Positions 37,111 to 45,313 of a stretch of DNA of 64,000 nt are shown piece after piece. The notes below the pieces were generated by a model, which worked only from the letters and a program-made list of their open reading frames with translations, had not been told where the DNA came from and made no database searches. The stretch is from Acidovorax sp. 106 (lineage in GTDB: Bacteria > Pseudomonadota > Gammaproteobacteria > Burkholderiales > Burkholderiaceae_C): positions 3,418,501-3,482,500 of the forward strand of contig NZ_RCCC01000001.1 of the NCBI RefSeq assembly GCF_003663825.1, read 5' to 3'. Position 1 is the stretch's first letter, and every line of letters begins with the position of its first letter. The translations under genes and the position numbers were made by a program.

Positions 37111-38193
37111 ATGACCCAAGCCACCCCCAAAACCCACCGCATCGCCTGCATCCCTGGCGACGGCATTGGCAAGGAAGTGATTCCCGCCGGGCAAGAGGTG
37201 CTGCAGGCCCTGGCCGCATCCCAGCCCGGCCTGGCGTTTGAGTTCACCAGCTATGGCTGGGGCGGCGACTGGTACCGCGCCCACGGCGAGATGATGCCCG
37301 CCGATGGCCTGGCCCAGCTGCGCGACAAGGACGCCATCCTGTTCGGCTCGGCGGGCGACCCACACATCCCTGACCACATCACGTTGTGGGGCCTGCGCCT
37401 GAAGATTTGCCAGGGGTTCGACCAGTACGCCAACGTGCGGCCCACGCGCATCCTGCCGGGCATTGATGCGCCGCTCAAGCGCTGCTCGCCCCAAGACCTG
37501 GACTGGGTCATCGTGCGCGAAAACTCCGAAGGCGAATACGCTGGTGTGGGCGGCCGCGCCCACCAGGGCCACCCCATCGAGGTGGCCACCGACCTGAGCG
37601 TGATGACCCGCGCCGGGGTCGAGCGCATCATGCGCTACGCCTTCCGCCTGGCCCAGTCGCGTCCCCGCAAGCTGCTCACCGTCATCACCAAGAGCAACGC
37701 CCAGCGCCACGCCATGGTGATGTGGGACGAGATTGCGCAGCAGATCAGCCAGGAGTTCCCCGATGTGAAGTGGGACAAGGAGCTGGTGGACGCGGCCACC
37801 GCCCGCATGGTCAACCGCCCGGCCACGCTGGACACCATCGTCGCTACCAACCTGCACGCCGACATCCTCTCTGACCTGGCCGCAGCACTGGCAGGCAGCC
37901 TGGGCATTGCCCCCACCGGCAACATCGACCCCGAGCGCCGCTACCCCAGCATGTTCGAGCCCATCCATGGCTCGGCCTTCGACATCATGGGCAAGGGCCT
38001 GGCCAACCCCGTGGGCACGTTCTGGAGCTGCGTGATGCTGCTCGAACACCTGGGCGAGCACGCCGCTGCCAAGCGCCTGATGGCCGCCATCGAGCAAGTC
38101 ACCGCCGACCCAGCCCTGCACACCGGCGACCTGGGCGGCAAAGCCACCACCGCGCAGGTCACCCGCGCTGTGTGCGAGCGGCTGGCCGTCTGA
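37111..38193 (+). CDS. tartrate dehydrogenase/decarboxylase (isocitrate/isopropylmalate DH family)
   Basis: This 360-residue metal- and NAD-dependent beta-decarboxylating dehydrogenase has IPGDGIGKEVIPAG, VRPTRILPGI, RENSEGEYAGVGGR, the catalytic lysine in VITKSNAQRH and the final metal and NAD site FEPIHGSAFDI. The GDWYRAHGEMMP insertion is that of tartrate dehydrogenase (TtuC/YeaU, also D-malate dehydrogenase DmlA). It can convert meso-tartrate to D-glycerate and CO2, or D-malate to pyruvate. AGGAGA precedes ATG 37111. It is first in a cluster with a Bug receptor and the glycerate 2-kinase gene. Confidence 0.88.
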   Translation: MTQATPKTHRIACIPGDGIGKEVIPAGQEVLQALAASQPGLAFEFTSYGWGGDWYRAHGEMMPADGLAQLRDKDAILFGSAGDPHIPDHITLWGLRLKICQGFDQYANVRPTRILPGIDAPLKRCSPQDLDWVIVRENSEGEYAGVGGRAHQGHPIEVATDLSVMTRAGVERIMRYAFRLAQSRPRKLLTVITKSNAQRHAMVMWDEIAQQISQEFPDVKWDKELVDAATARMVNRPATLDTIVATNLHADILSDLAAALAGSLGIAPTGNIDPERRYPSMFEPIHGSAFDIMGKGLANPVGTFWSCVMLLEHLGEHAAAKRLMAAIEQVTADPALHTGDLGGKATTAQVTRAVCERLAV

Positions 38194-38309
38194 GCCCATC
38201 CAGCACAGGTTCAGCGCAAGCCCTGCGCTTATCCCCCGGCCCGCACGCTGCCCAGCAAGAGGCGCGGCGGCTGGGGGCTCAACCCACCGAACGACATTGG
38301 AGACAAGCC

Positions 38310-39305
38310 ATGACGACGTTTCACTTCACCAAGCGCCACACCCTGCGCAACCTGGCTGGCGCAGCCCTGCTGTGCGCCCTGGCCGGCACCGCTGCTGCAC
38401 AGGCCTGGCCTTCCAAAACCATCAGCTTGGTCGTGCCCTTTCCCGCAGGGGGCACCACCGACGTGCTGGCCCGCGCGCTGGGGCAAGAGCTGTCCAAAAG
38501 CCTGGGCCAGCCCATCATTGTGGAAAACAAGCCTGGTGCTGGCTCCACGCTGGGCGCGGACTTTGTGGCCAAGTCCAAGCCCGATGGCTACACGCTGCTG
38601 ATGGGCGCGGTGCACCACACCATTGCCACCAGCGTGTACCGCAAACTGCCGTACGATTTTCAAAAAGACCTCGCCCCCATCACCACCGTGGCCATGGTGC
38701 CCAACGTGCTGGTGGTGCAGGCCGATGCGGCCACACCCATCCGCACCGTGCCCGAGCTGATCGCCCAGGCCAAGCGCGCGCCGGGCAAGCTCACCTTTGG
38801 CTCCAACGGCAACGGCACGGGCCAGCACCTGATTGGCGCGCAGTTTGAATCTATGGCCGGGGTGCAGTTGCTGCACATCCCGTACAAGGGCAGCGGCCCC
38901 ATGACCACCGACCTGTTGGGCGGGCAGATCACCATGTCCTTCGACACCATCACGCCCGTGCTGCCCCACATCAAAGGGGGCAAGCTGCGTGCCCTGGCGG
39001 TGACCACGGCCAAGCGCTCTGCCGCGCTGCCTGATGTGCCTACGCTGGACGAAGCCGGGCTCAAGGGCTTTGACCTGGGCACGTGGTTTGGCGTGCTGGC
39101 CCCTGCGGGCACACCCAAAGATGTGGTCACCCGCCTGAACACCGAGATGGTCAAGATCATCCAGTCGCCCGACTTCCGCAAGAAGATGGAAGACATCGGT
39201 GCCGATCCCATCGGCAACACGCCCGAACAAATGGCCCGCCAGATCAAGGAAGACACCGAGCGCTTTGCGCGCCTGGTGAAAGAGGCGAAGGTGGTGCTGG
39301 AGTAG
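38310..39305 (+). CDS. tripartite tricarboxylate transporter substrate-binding protein (Bug/TctC)
   Basis: This 331-residue periplasmic protein has a signal peptide (core LAGAALLCALAGTAAA, cleavage after AQA) and the Bug family text WPSKTISLVVPFPAGGTTDV, VENKPGAGSTLGA, LPYDFQKDLAPIT, HIPYKGSGP and DVPTLDEAG. It is expected to bind a carboxylate, here perhaps tartrate. No TctA/TctB membrane genes are adjacent, as is usual for the many orphan Bug proteins of Burkholderiales. GGAGA precedes ATG 38310. It sits between the tartrate dehydrogenase and glycerate kinase genes. Confidence 0.88.
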   Translation: MTTFHFTKRHTLRNLAGAALLCALAGTAAAQAWPSKTISLVVPFPAGGTTDVLARALGQELSKSLGQPIIVENKPGAGSTLGADFVAKSKPDGYTLLMGAVHHTIATSVYRKLPYDFQKDLAPITTVAMVPNVLVVQADAATPIRTVPELIAQAKRAPGKLTFGSNGNGTGQHLIGAQFESMAGVQLLHIPYKGSGPMTTDLLGGQITMSFDTITPVLPHIKGGKLRALAVTTAKRSAALPDVPTLDEAGLKGFDLGTWFGVLAPAGTPKDVVTRLNTEMVKIIQSPDFRKKMEDIGADPIGNTPEQMARQIKEDTERFARLVKEAKVVLE

Positions 39306-39360
39306 GGTGGGGCATCGGTCTGTGGACGGCTTTCAATGGGGCAACCTGATGTTTCCAACA

Positions 39361-39424
39361 CCCGTTTGGGCTGCGCTGGTCGAAGCTTCACACGTCGATT
39401 CGATAAGCTCAGCGTGAACGGTTC
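39361..39424. repeat. family-B repeat, head-to-head pair
   Basis: An inverted copy (CCGTTTGGGCTGCGCTGGTC, then GAAGC) faces a direct copy (TTCGATAAGCTCAGC, then GTGAACGG). The pair lies between the Bug receptor and ttuD genes, 51 bp before the ttuD start. Confidence 0.72.
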
Positions 39425-39475
39425 AAGCAGGTTCGTGGCGGATCAATCACCCAGCCTGCACCACAATCCCAAGCC

Positions 39476-40792
39476 ATGACCTTGCCTGACCCCCACCAGC
39501 ACCCCGCCACCTTCTTGCGTCATCTGTACGACGTGGCCGTGCAGCGCGCCCAGCCCCTGCAGGGCCTCAAAGAACATCTGCCCGCCCCGCCCAAAGGCCG
39601 CACCCTGGTGTTGGGCGCAGGCAAGGCCGGGGGCTCCATGGCGCAGGCGCTGGAGGCGTTGTGGCCTGCGGATGCACCGCTCAGCGGCCTGGTCGTCACC
39701 CGTTACGACCACATCCCACCCCGGCCGACCGGGTTGGCGCAGCGTATTGAAGTGGTGGAAGCCGCGCACCCCGTGCCCGACGCCGCAGGCCTGCAGGCGG
39801 CCGAGCGCATGCTGGCGCTCACCCAGGGCCTCACGGCCGATGACTTGGTCATCTGCCTTATCTCTGGCGGCGGCTCGGCCCTGCTCACGCTGCCGGCCGA
39901 CGGCCTCACGCTGGCCGAGAAGCAGCGCATCAACAAAGAATTGCTGGCCAGCGGCGCCGCCATTGGCGAGATGAACTGCGTGCGCAAGCACCTCTCGCGC
40001 ATCAAGGGCGGGCGGCTGGCTGCGGCCTGCGCCCCGGCGCGTGTGTTCACCCTCACCATCAGCGATGTGCCGGGTGACGACCCCTCCATCATCGCCAGCG
40101 GCCCCACCGTGCCCGATGCCAGCACCTGCGCCGATGCGCTGGCGATTCTGGCCCGCTACCGCATCACCGTGCCGCCCGCCGTGCGCGCGGCGCTAGAGGC
40201 GGGTCTGCTCGAAACCCCCAAGCCTGGCGACGCCGTGTTTGCTGGCCATGCGGTGCACCTCATCGCCACCCCCCAGCAATCGCTGGAAGCCGCTGCCCAC
40301 GCCGCCCGTGCCGCAGGCTGGGCTGCGCACATTCTGTCTGACGAAATCGAAGGCGAATCGCGCGAAGTGGGCAAGGTGCACGCTGCCCTGGCCCGCGCTG
40401 TGGCCCAGCGCGGCGCGCCGTTTGCGCGCCCCTGCGTGCTGCTGTCAGGCGGCGAAACCACCGTCACGGTGCGCCCCCGGCCCGAGGGCGCTGCCAAAGG
40501 CCGAGGTGGCCGCGCGGGTGAGTTCTGCATGGGCCTGGCCCAGGCCCTGCAAGGCCAAAGCGGCGTGTGGGCCCTGGCGGCTGATACCGACGGCATCGAC
40601 GGCGTGGAAGACAACGCCGGCGCCATCGTCACCCCCGATACCCTGGCCCGGGGCCGCGCCCTGGGCCTGCGCCTGGACGACCACCTGGACCGCAATGACG
40701 CCTATGGCTACTTCAGCGCTTTAGGCGATCTGGTGGTGACCGGGCCCACGCACACCAATGTGAATGACTTCAGGGTGCTACTGATTTTGTAG
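39476..40792 (+). CDS. ttuD: glycerate 2-kinase TtuD (MOFRL family)
   Basis: This 438-residue protein has the glycerate 2-kinase signatures GAGKAGGSMAQAL, SGGGSALL, NCVRKHLSRIKGG, DVPGDDPSIIASGPT and the MOFRL-domain GGETTVT and ADTDGIDG. It was named hydroxypyruvate reductase in tartrate clusters of older literature, but the family phosphorylates D-glycerate to 2-phosphoglycerate. It would complete the route from tartrate through D-glycerate into glycolysis. The last residues (VLLIL) and the TAG stop are encoded by the beginning of a family-A repeat. Confidence 0.87.
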   Translation: MTLPDPHQHPATFLRHLYDVAVQRAQPLQGLKEHLPAPPKGRTLVLGAGKAGGSMAQALEALWPADAPLSGLVVTRYDHIPPRPTGLAQRIEVVEAAHPVPDAAGLQAAERMLALTQGLTADDLVICLISGGGSALLTLPADGLTLAEKQRINKELLASGAAIGEMNCVRKHLSRIKGGRLAAACAPARVFTLTISDVPGDDPSIIASGPTVPDASTCADALAILARYRITVPPAVRAALEAGLLETPKPGDAVFAGHAVHLIATPQQSLEAAAHAARAAGWAAHILSDEIEGESREVGKVHAALARAVAQRGAPFARPCVLLSGGETTVTVRPRPEGAAKGRGGRAGEFCMGLAQALQGQSGVWALAADTDGIDGVEDNAGAIVTPDTLARGRALGLRLDDHLDRNDAYGYFSALGDLVVTGPTHTNVNDFRVLLIL

Positions 40793-40830
40793 CTGCTCGC
40801 GCTTATGAATAAAGCGCTAGAGGCCTGAAA
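40777..40830 (+). repeat. family-A palindromic repeat overlapping the ttuD stop codon
   Basis: GTGCTACTGATTTTGTAGC is followed by TGCTCGCGCTTATG and AAAGCGCTAGAGGCC. The TAG stop of ttuD (40790-40792) falls inside the element. Confidence 0.9.
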
Positions 40831-40906
40831 GGCTTGAAGAACAGAAGGCATGCGTGCCGAGAACTGGTCCATCAGCCTGTGCACAGGCTACGGCGCCAGG
40901 GATTGG

Positions 40907-41009
40907 CTCCCTCTCCCCTCGCGGGAGAGGGCGGGGGAGAGGGGGCTTATGTTGGCAGCGCGCCCGTTCTACCCCTCTCCCCAACCCTCTCCCGCAAGGG
41001 GCGAGGGAG
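40907..41009. repeat. 38-bp inverted repeat pair (CCCTCTCC type)
   Basis: Arm 1 (40907-40944) begins CTCCCTCTCCCCTCGCGGGA. Arm 2 (40972-41009), read on the minus strand, begins CTCCCTCGCCCCTTGCGGGA. The arms match at about 34 of 38 positions and are 27 bp apart. Each arm also contains a small hairpin of its own. This is probably a REP/BIME-like element. No gene is present between ttuD and the small minus-strand gene. Confidence 0.8.
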
Positions 41010-41074
41010 TGAAGACCGTCTGGGGCATGCCTCTCATCCTGCGCCAAGGCTCAAAGCACCAAGGGTGCAAGCGG

Positions 41075-41308
41075 TCAAGCGTTCAGCGCCTGCTCCACCG
41101 CCGCCTTGGCCTCGTCCAGGCTGCTGAAAAACCGCATAGGCTGCGGCGTGGCCTTGGGCAAATGCGCTGGCGGCGGCCATAAACGATCGCCCGCCCAGGT
41201 GGCATTCCATCCACCAATGTCTTTGCCCTTGAGTGTGCAGATGGCCTGCCCATCGACCTGTGCCACCCAGCTGGTGGGTGGCTGTTGAGTCCAGCTGACG
41301 TGTGCCAT
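41075..41308 (-). CDS. small conserved-looking hypothetical protein, 77 residues
   Basis: The product is not recognised. It is a 77-residue soluble protein with five tryptophans in the first 45 residues (SWTQQPPTSWVAQVDGQ, GGWNATWAGDRLW) and an acidic-helical end (SSLDEAKAAVEQALNA). The pattern, with a beta-rich tryptophan-containing start and a helix carrying DEAKAAVE, suggests a compact alpha/beta fold. It is transcribed alone on the minus strand. Confidence 0.6.
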   Translation of the reverse strand: MAHVSWTQQPPTSWVAQVDGQAICTLKGKDIGGWNATWAGDRLWPPPAHLPKATPQPMRFFSSLDEAKAAVEQALNA

Positions 41309-41425
41309 AGCGCCTTTGTGTGGTGGATTGGGCCCAGTGTAGGTAGGGTGGCGGGAGGGCGGGCACTCTGGAGAACCCTGAGGGGTGGGGGTTGTGCAAC
41401 AGGTGAGTACGGTGCCGACCTTGTC

Positions 41426-41806
41426 TCAATCGGGGCTCTGGTTGTCGAAGGCTTGACGCGCTTTTTCAACCAGAGGCAGCTTATCCAGCGTCCATGCATG
41501 GAGCTGTCGTAGTGGGGGTTGCAATGTGTGGCCCAGCGGAGTGATCTCGTATTCAACTGACAGTGGCTTAGGAATGACGCGCCGAGATACCAGGCCGTTA
41601 CGCTCCAGGCGCCGAAGGCATTGGGTCAGGGCCTTCTGGGTGACGCCTTCCAAGCGCCGTTTAATCGCGTTGAAGCGGTGCGGACCATCGTCCAGAACCG
41701 CCAGCACCATCATGGACCATTTGTCCGACACCTGATCAAACAGCGCCCGACTCGGGCAGTCTGACGAAAAGCATTCGGGTTGTATGTTCAGTTTGGGTTG
41801 TGTCAT
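41426..41806 (-). CDS. HxlR-family transcriptional regulator
   Basis: This 126-residue winged-helix protein has the conserved N-terminal cysteine (DCPSRALFDQVSDKWSM), HRFNAIKRRLEGVTQKALTQ and the wing RRVIPKPLSVEYEITPLG. HxlR proteins often sense electrophiles or redox state through that cysteine. Divergence from an old-yellow-enzyme gene is a common arrangement, where the regulator represses its reductase. ATG 41806 is preferred over an upstream TTG. Two palindromes sharing GGTTT/ATACC halves lie in the gap between the two genes. Confidence 0.87.
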   Translation of the reverse strand: MTQPKLNIQPECFSSDCPSRALFDQVSDKWSMMVLAVLDDGPHRFNAIKRRLEGVTQKALTQCLRRLERNGLVSRRVIPKPLSVEYEITPLGHTLQPPLRQLHAWTLDKLPLVEKARQAFDNQSPD

Positions 41807-41864
41807 GGCTTGTTTCGAGTACCGGGTAACTGGGTCATCAAGGACGTCTTGGCCAAAGTCGGAA

Positions 41865-41882
41865 GGTTTCTTCAAAGATACC
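41865..41882. promoter_or_regulatory. candidate HxlR operator 1
   Basis: GGTTTCTTCAAAGATACC is a near-perfect 18-bp palindrome with one mismatched pair. Its outer half-sites GGTTT and ATACC recur in the second palindrome at 41913. Confidence 0.55.
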
Positions 41883-41912
41883 AACGCGATTTTAAGTGCC
41901 TAATTGACTCTA

Positions 41913-41929
41913 GGTTTACGACGTATACC
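41913..41929. promoter_or_regulatory. candidate HxlR operator 2
   Basis: GGTTTACGACGTATACC is a 17-bp palindrome with one mismatched pair, using the same half-sites as operator 1. It lies 34 bp before the start of the flavin oxidoreductase gene. Confidence 0.58.
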
Positions 41930-41962
41930 ATGATGCTTTCACTTTTCATGGAGCGCATTTTG

Positions 41963-43102
41963 ATGACTCGCCCGGATACCAGTCCCTTGTTTCGCCCTCT
42001 CCCTCTTGTTGACGGAATTACTTTGCGCAATCGCGTGGTGATGTCGCCGATGACCACCTGGTCAGGCACCGACGATTTACAGATTTCAGGCGAGGAAGAG
42101 GCCTACTACAGGCTCCGCGTAAAGGGTGTCGGCCTGGTTGTCACCGGTTGTGCTCAGGTGACAGAAAACGGCATAGGCTTTACGCATGAGTTTTCTGCCG
42201 CGGATGACAGCTTCATCCCGAGCCTCAGGCGGCTTGCCGATGCGGCGAAGAGTGGTGGTGCATCTGCATTTCTGCAACTGTTCCACGCTGGCAACAAGGC
42301 CCTGCCGCAGCTTATTCCTGGTGCCGATGTAGTGAGCGCGAGTGCCGTGCTGACGAAGGCTACGCCCTTCGTGGCACCGTTGACGCCAAGAGCTTTAACG
42401 GGTGACGAAGTCGATCAGATGGTCAAAGCGTTTGGTGAGGCAGCGCGACGTGGCATCGAAGCCGGCTTCGATGGGATCGAAGTGCACGGGGCCCATGGTT
42501 TCCTGTTGCAGAACTTTCTGTCTCCCGCTACGAACGTGCGTACTGACAAATGGGGTGGCTCGCAGGAAAACCGCATGCGGTTTCCGCTGGCTGTCGTGGC
42601 TGAGGTCAAGCGTGTGATTGCAGAGCATGCCGATCGTCCCTTTGCGATAGGCGTGCGCCTCTCGCCGGAAGAGCCGGGTGAAGAAGGCTATCGTATTGAC
42701 CAGACGCTGGTTTTTATTGAGCAGTTGCTGCAACTGGGTGTCGATTACATCCACATCTCATTGGCAAATCTCTTGTCTGATCAGCCGATGGGTGACTCGA
42801 CCGGAAACACCATCATTGCCCGCATCGTTGAACAGGTAGCCGGGCGTGTTCCCGTGTTGGCTGCAGGCAGTGTCCAGACGCCAGACCAAGCCGTCCAGGC
42901 CCTGGACACCGGTCTTTCCATGGTCGCGGTCGGCCGAGGATTGATCATCAACCCTGATTGGGTCCACCGAGTGCAGCAGGGCCAGGAGTTGGAGGCTGCG
43001 ATTGATCCCGCAAAGGTCGACGGCCTCAAGATTCCGCAAAAGCTCTGGGGCATCATTCAGGGTTTCCAAGGCTGGATTCCCGTTAAACCGCAGAGCGCAT
43101 AG
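41963..43102 (+). CDS. NADH:flavin oxidoreductase, old yellow enzyme family
   Basis: This 379-residue TIM-barrel flavoprotein has FMN and substrate residues in VHGAHGFLLQNFLSPATNVR followed by TDKWGGSQENRMRF, and phosphate-binding GRGLIINPDWV. It would reduce electron-poor alkenes such as enones or quinones using NAD(P)H. ATG 41963 has GGAG upstream; ATGs at 41930 and 41948 are in frame but less suitable. Base composition in parts of this gene and in its promoter is visibly more AT-rich than in neighbours, which suggests recent acquisition together with the HxlR gene. Confidence 0.87.
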   Translation: MTRPDTSPLFRPLPLVDGITLRNRVVMSPMTTWSGTDDLQISGEEEAYYRLRVKGVGLVVTGCAQVTENGIGFTHEFSAADDSFIPSLRRLADAAKSGGASAFLQLFHAGNKALPQLIPGADVVSASAVLTKATPFVAPLTPRALTGDEVDQMVKAFGEAARRGIEAGFDGIEVHGAHGFLLQNFLSPATNVRTDKWGGSQENRMRFPLAVVAEVKRVIAEHADRPFAIGVRLSPEEPGEEGYRIDQTLVFIEQLLQLGVDYIHISLANLLSDQPMGDSTGNTIIARIVEQVAGRVPVLAAGSVQTPDQAVQALDTGLSMVAVGRGLIINPDWVHRVQQGQELEAAIDPAKVDGLKIPQKLWGIIQGFQGWIPVKPQSA

Positions 43103-43231
43103 CCGTTGCGGAGGGCGCTCTGACAAGGGAGGTTCAGATTGCCAAAATTTGGTGATTGCTTCCTGCCAAGGAGTGCCAACTGCAAAACGACCCCGAAACC
43201 GTCCACTCCAAATAGGACGGGTCATCCTCAG

Positions 43232-43263
43232 AAAAAAGGGCCGCACATCGTGCGGCCCTTTTT
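43232..43263. terminator. bidirectional rho-independent terminator
   Basis: A 9-bp stem GGGCCGCAC / GTGCGGCCC (43238-43246 and 43250-43258) with loop ATC has an A-run before it and a T-run after it. It serves the flavin oxidoreductase and gamma-glutamyltransferase genes, which converge here. Confidence 0.93.
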
Positions 43264-43311
43264 GCATATCCCAGCGCACCCACCTCGCAGCAGGCGCGCC
43301 GTCATCAGCCC

Positions 43312-45114
43312 TCAATACCCCAACGTCTGCCCATCCGGATTGCGCGGATCAGAGTACCCATACAGCAGCCCATTGCGGATCTGGATGGTCTGCGTGCGGC
43401 CCATCGATGGCTTCACCGCGATGTTGTGGCCGCGTTGCTTGAGCAGGGCCAGCGTGTCGGGCGAGAGGCCCTTTTCCACGCGCAGCTCGTCGGGCGTCCA
43501 CTGGTGGTGGATGCGCGGCGCGGCGGCGGCTTCGGCGGGGTTGTTGGCAAAGTCGATGGTGTTCACCACGGTTTGCAGCACGGTGGTGATGATGCGGGCG
43601 CCGCCAGGGCTGCCGGTCACCAGCGTGGGCTTGCCGTCTTTGAGCACCAGGGTGGGTGTCATGGAAGACAAGGGGCGCTTCTTGGCGGCCACGGCGTTGG
43701 CGTCGCCGCCGACCAGGCCGTAGGCGTTGGCCACGCCGGGCTTGGCCGAGAAGTCGTCCATCTCGTTGTTCAGCAAGATGCCCGTGCCCTTGGCGACGAT
43801 GCCGCTGCCAAAGTTGGTGTTCAGCGTGTAGGTCACGGCCACGGCGTTGCCCGCCTTGTCCACCACCGAGTAGTGGGTGGTCTGGTCGCTTTCATACGGC
43901 TGGGGCTGGCCGGGCTTGATCTCCTTGGCGGGGCGGGCACGGTTGCCATCGATGGTCTTGGCCAGTGATTCTGCGTAGCGCTTGGAGGTCAGGCCCTTCA
44001 AGGGAATCTTCACGAAGTCGGGGTCGCCCAGGTATTCGGACCGGTCAGCATAGGCCAGCTTGCTGCTCTCGGCCATGTAGTGCAGCGTCTGGGCGCTGTT
44101 CTGGCCCCACAGGGCCAGGGGCCACTGCTCCAGCATGTTCAGGATTTGCACCAGGTGCGTGCCGCCGGAAGAGGGCGGGGGCATAGTCACCACTTCGTAG
44201 CCACGGTAGGTGCCGCGCACGGGCTCGCGTTCGGCCACCTTGTATTCGCGCAGGTCTTGCAGCGTCACAGCGCCAGCGTGCGGCGCGGTTTCTGCGGCAA
44301 TCTTCTGGGCGATGGCGCCTTCGTAGAAGGCCTTGGCACCCTGCTGGCCGATCAGGCGCAGGGATTGGCCCAGGTCTTTTTGCACCAGCAGGTCGCCGCG
44401 CTTGAGGGGCTCGCCGTTCTTCCAGAAGATCTCGGTGGTGGCGGGCCACTTGCCCATGTTCTTCTTTTCTTGCTGCAGGATCTTGGCTAGGGTTTCGCTG
44501 ACGGGGAAGCCCTTTTCTGCCAGCGCAATCGATGGCGCAATCACCTTGTCGAGCGGCAGGGTGCCCCATTTTTTCAGCGCATGCTCCATGCCGGCCACGG
44601 TGCCGGGCACTCCCACGGCGTAGTGGGTGTAGAGCGATTTTCCGTTGATGACGTTGCCCTTGTCGTCCAGGTACATGTTGCGGCTGGCCTTGAGGGGCGC
44701 CACCTCGCGGAAGTCCAGCGCCACGGATTTGCCGGTCTTGGCGTCGTGCACCATCATGAAGCCGCCACCGCCGATGTTGCCCGCATTGGGCAGCGCCACG
44801 GCTAGCGCAAAGCCAATGCCCACGGCGGCGTCTACGGCGTTGCCACCGGCTTTCAGAATATCGAGCCCGATGCGTGAGGCCAGCTCTTGCTCGGTGGCCA
44901 CCATGCCGTTGTTGGCCACCACGGGGTGGAACACGTCCATGTCAAAGTCATAGGCGGCGCTGGCGGCTGCAGCGGCAGCTGTTTGCTGCACGGCGGGCGC
45001 CGCCACAGGGGTGGCAGGGGCTGCAGTGGCTTGCGGTGGGGTAGAGCCGCAGGCTGCAAGGCTGGCCAAGGCCAGCGCAAGGCTGGCGGACAGCAGGGTT
45101 TGCCGGATGTTCAT
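43312..45114 (-). CDS. ggt: gamma-glutamyltransferase, lipoprotein-type
   Basis: This 600-residue member of the N-terminal nucleophile hydrolase family has a lipobox LAAC with C22 likely lipidated, then an alanine/proline-rich linker. The large subunit starts at about 55. The autoprocessing threonine is in QTTHYSVVDKAGNAVAVTYT, and the small-subunit text includes LNTNFGSGI, LNNEMDDF and TGSPGGARI. It hydrolyses or transfers the gamma-glutamyl group of glutathione in the periplasm. Most homologues are soluble and secreted, so the lipoprotein signal is a detail worth noting. It is transcribed alone. Confidence 0.92.
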   Translation of the reverse strand: MNIRQTLLSASLALALASLAACGSTPPQATAAPATPVAAPAVQQTAAAAAASAAYDFDMDVFHPVVANNGMVATEQELASRIGLDILKAGGNAVDAAVGIGFALAVALPNAGNIGGGGFMMVHDAKTGKSVALDFREVAPLKASRNMYLDDKGNVINGKSLYTHYAVGVPGTVAGMEHALKKWGTLPLDKVIAPSIALAEKGFPVSETLAKILQQEKKNMGKWPATTEIFWKNGEPLKRGDLLVQKDLGQSLRLIGQQGAKAFYEGAIAQKIAAETAPHAGAVTLQDLREYKVAEREPVRGTYRGYEVVTMPPPSSGGTHLVQILNMLEQWPLALWGQNSAQTLHYMAESSKLAYADRSEYLGDPDFVKIPLKGLTSKRYAESLAKTIDGNRARPAKEIKPGQPQPYESDQTTHYSVVDKAGNAVAVTYTLNTNFGSGIVAKGTGILLNNEMDDFSAKPGVANAYGLVGGDANAVAAKKRPLSSMTPTLVLKDGKPTLVTGSPGGARIITTVLQTVVNTIDFANNPAEAAAAPRIHHQWTPDELRVEKGLSPDTLALLKQRGHNIAVKPSMGRTQTIQIRNGLLYGYSDPRNPDGQTLGY

Positions 45115-45190
45115 TCAGTCATCTCCTGGTTGCTGGGGGTAGGGTGTGCCAGTGTAGGGCGGTAACGTATGCGGCAGGGGCCCACTGGGG

Positions 45191-45262
45191 CCGGTCACGC
45201 TGAGTTTGTCGAAGCGTTGTGCGAGGCTTCGACGGGCTCAGCCCGAACGGTTATTTCAAGTT
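45191..45262. repeat. family-B repeat, head-to-head pair
   Basis: The inverted copy GGTCACGCTGAGTTTGTCGA is followed by the direct copy GCTTCGACGGGCTCAGC and CCCGAACGG. It continues with TTATTTCAAGTTCAAAG, a tail also seen at the 59.5-kb copy. It lies between the ggt and GNAT genes. Confidence 0.8.
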
Positions 45263-45313
45263 CAAAGAAGTCCACTCTCAACTTCAGCATTGAACCCTGC
45301 TTCTGCCTCGGCC

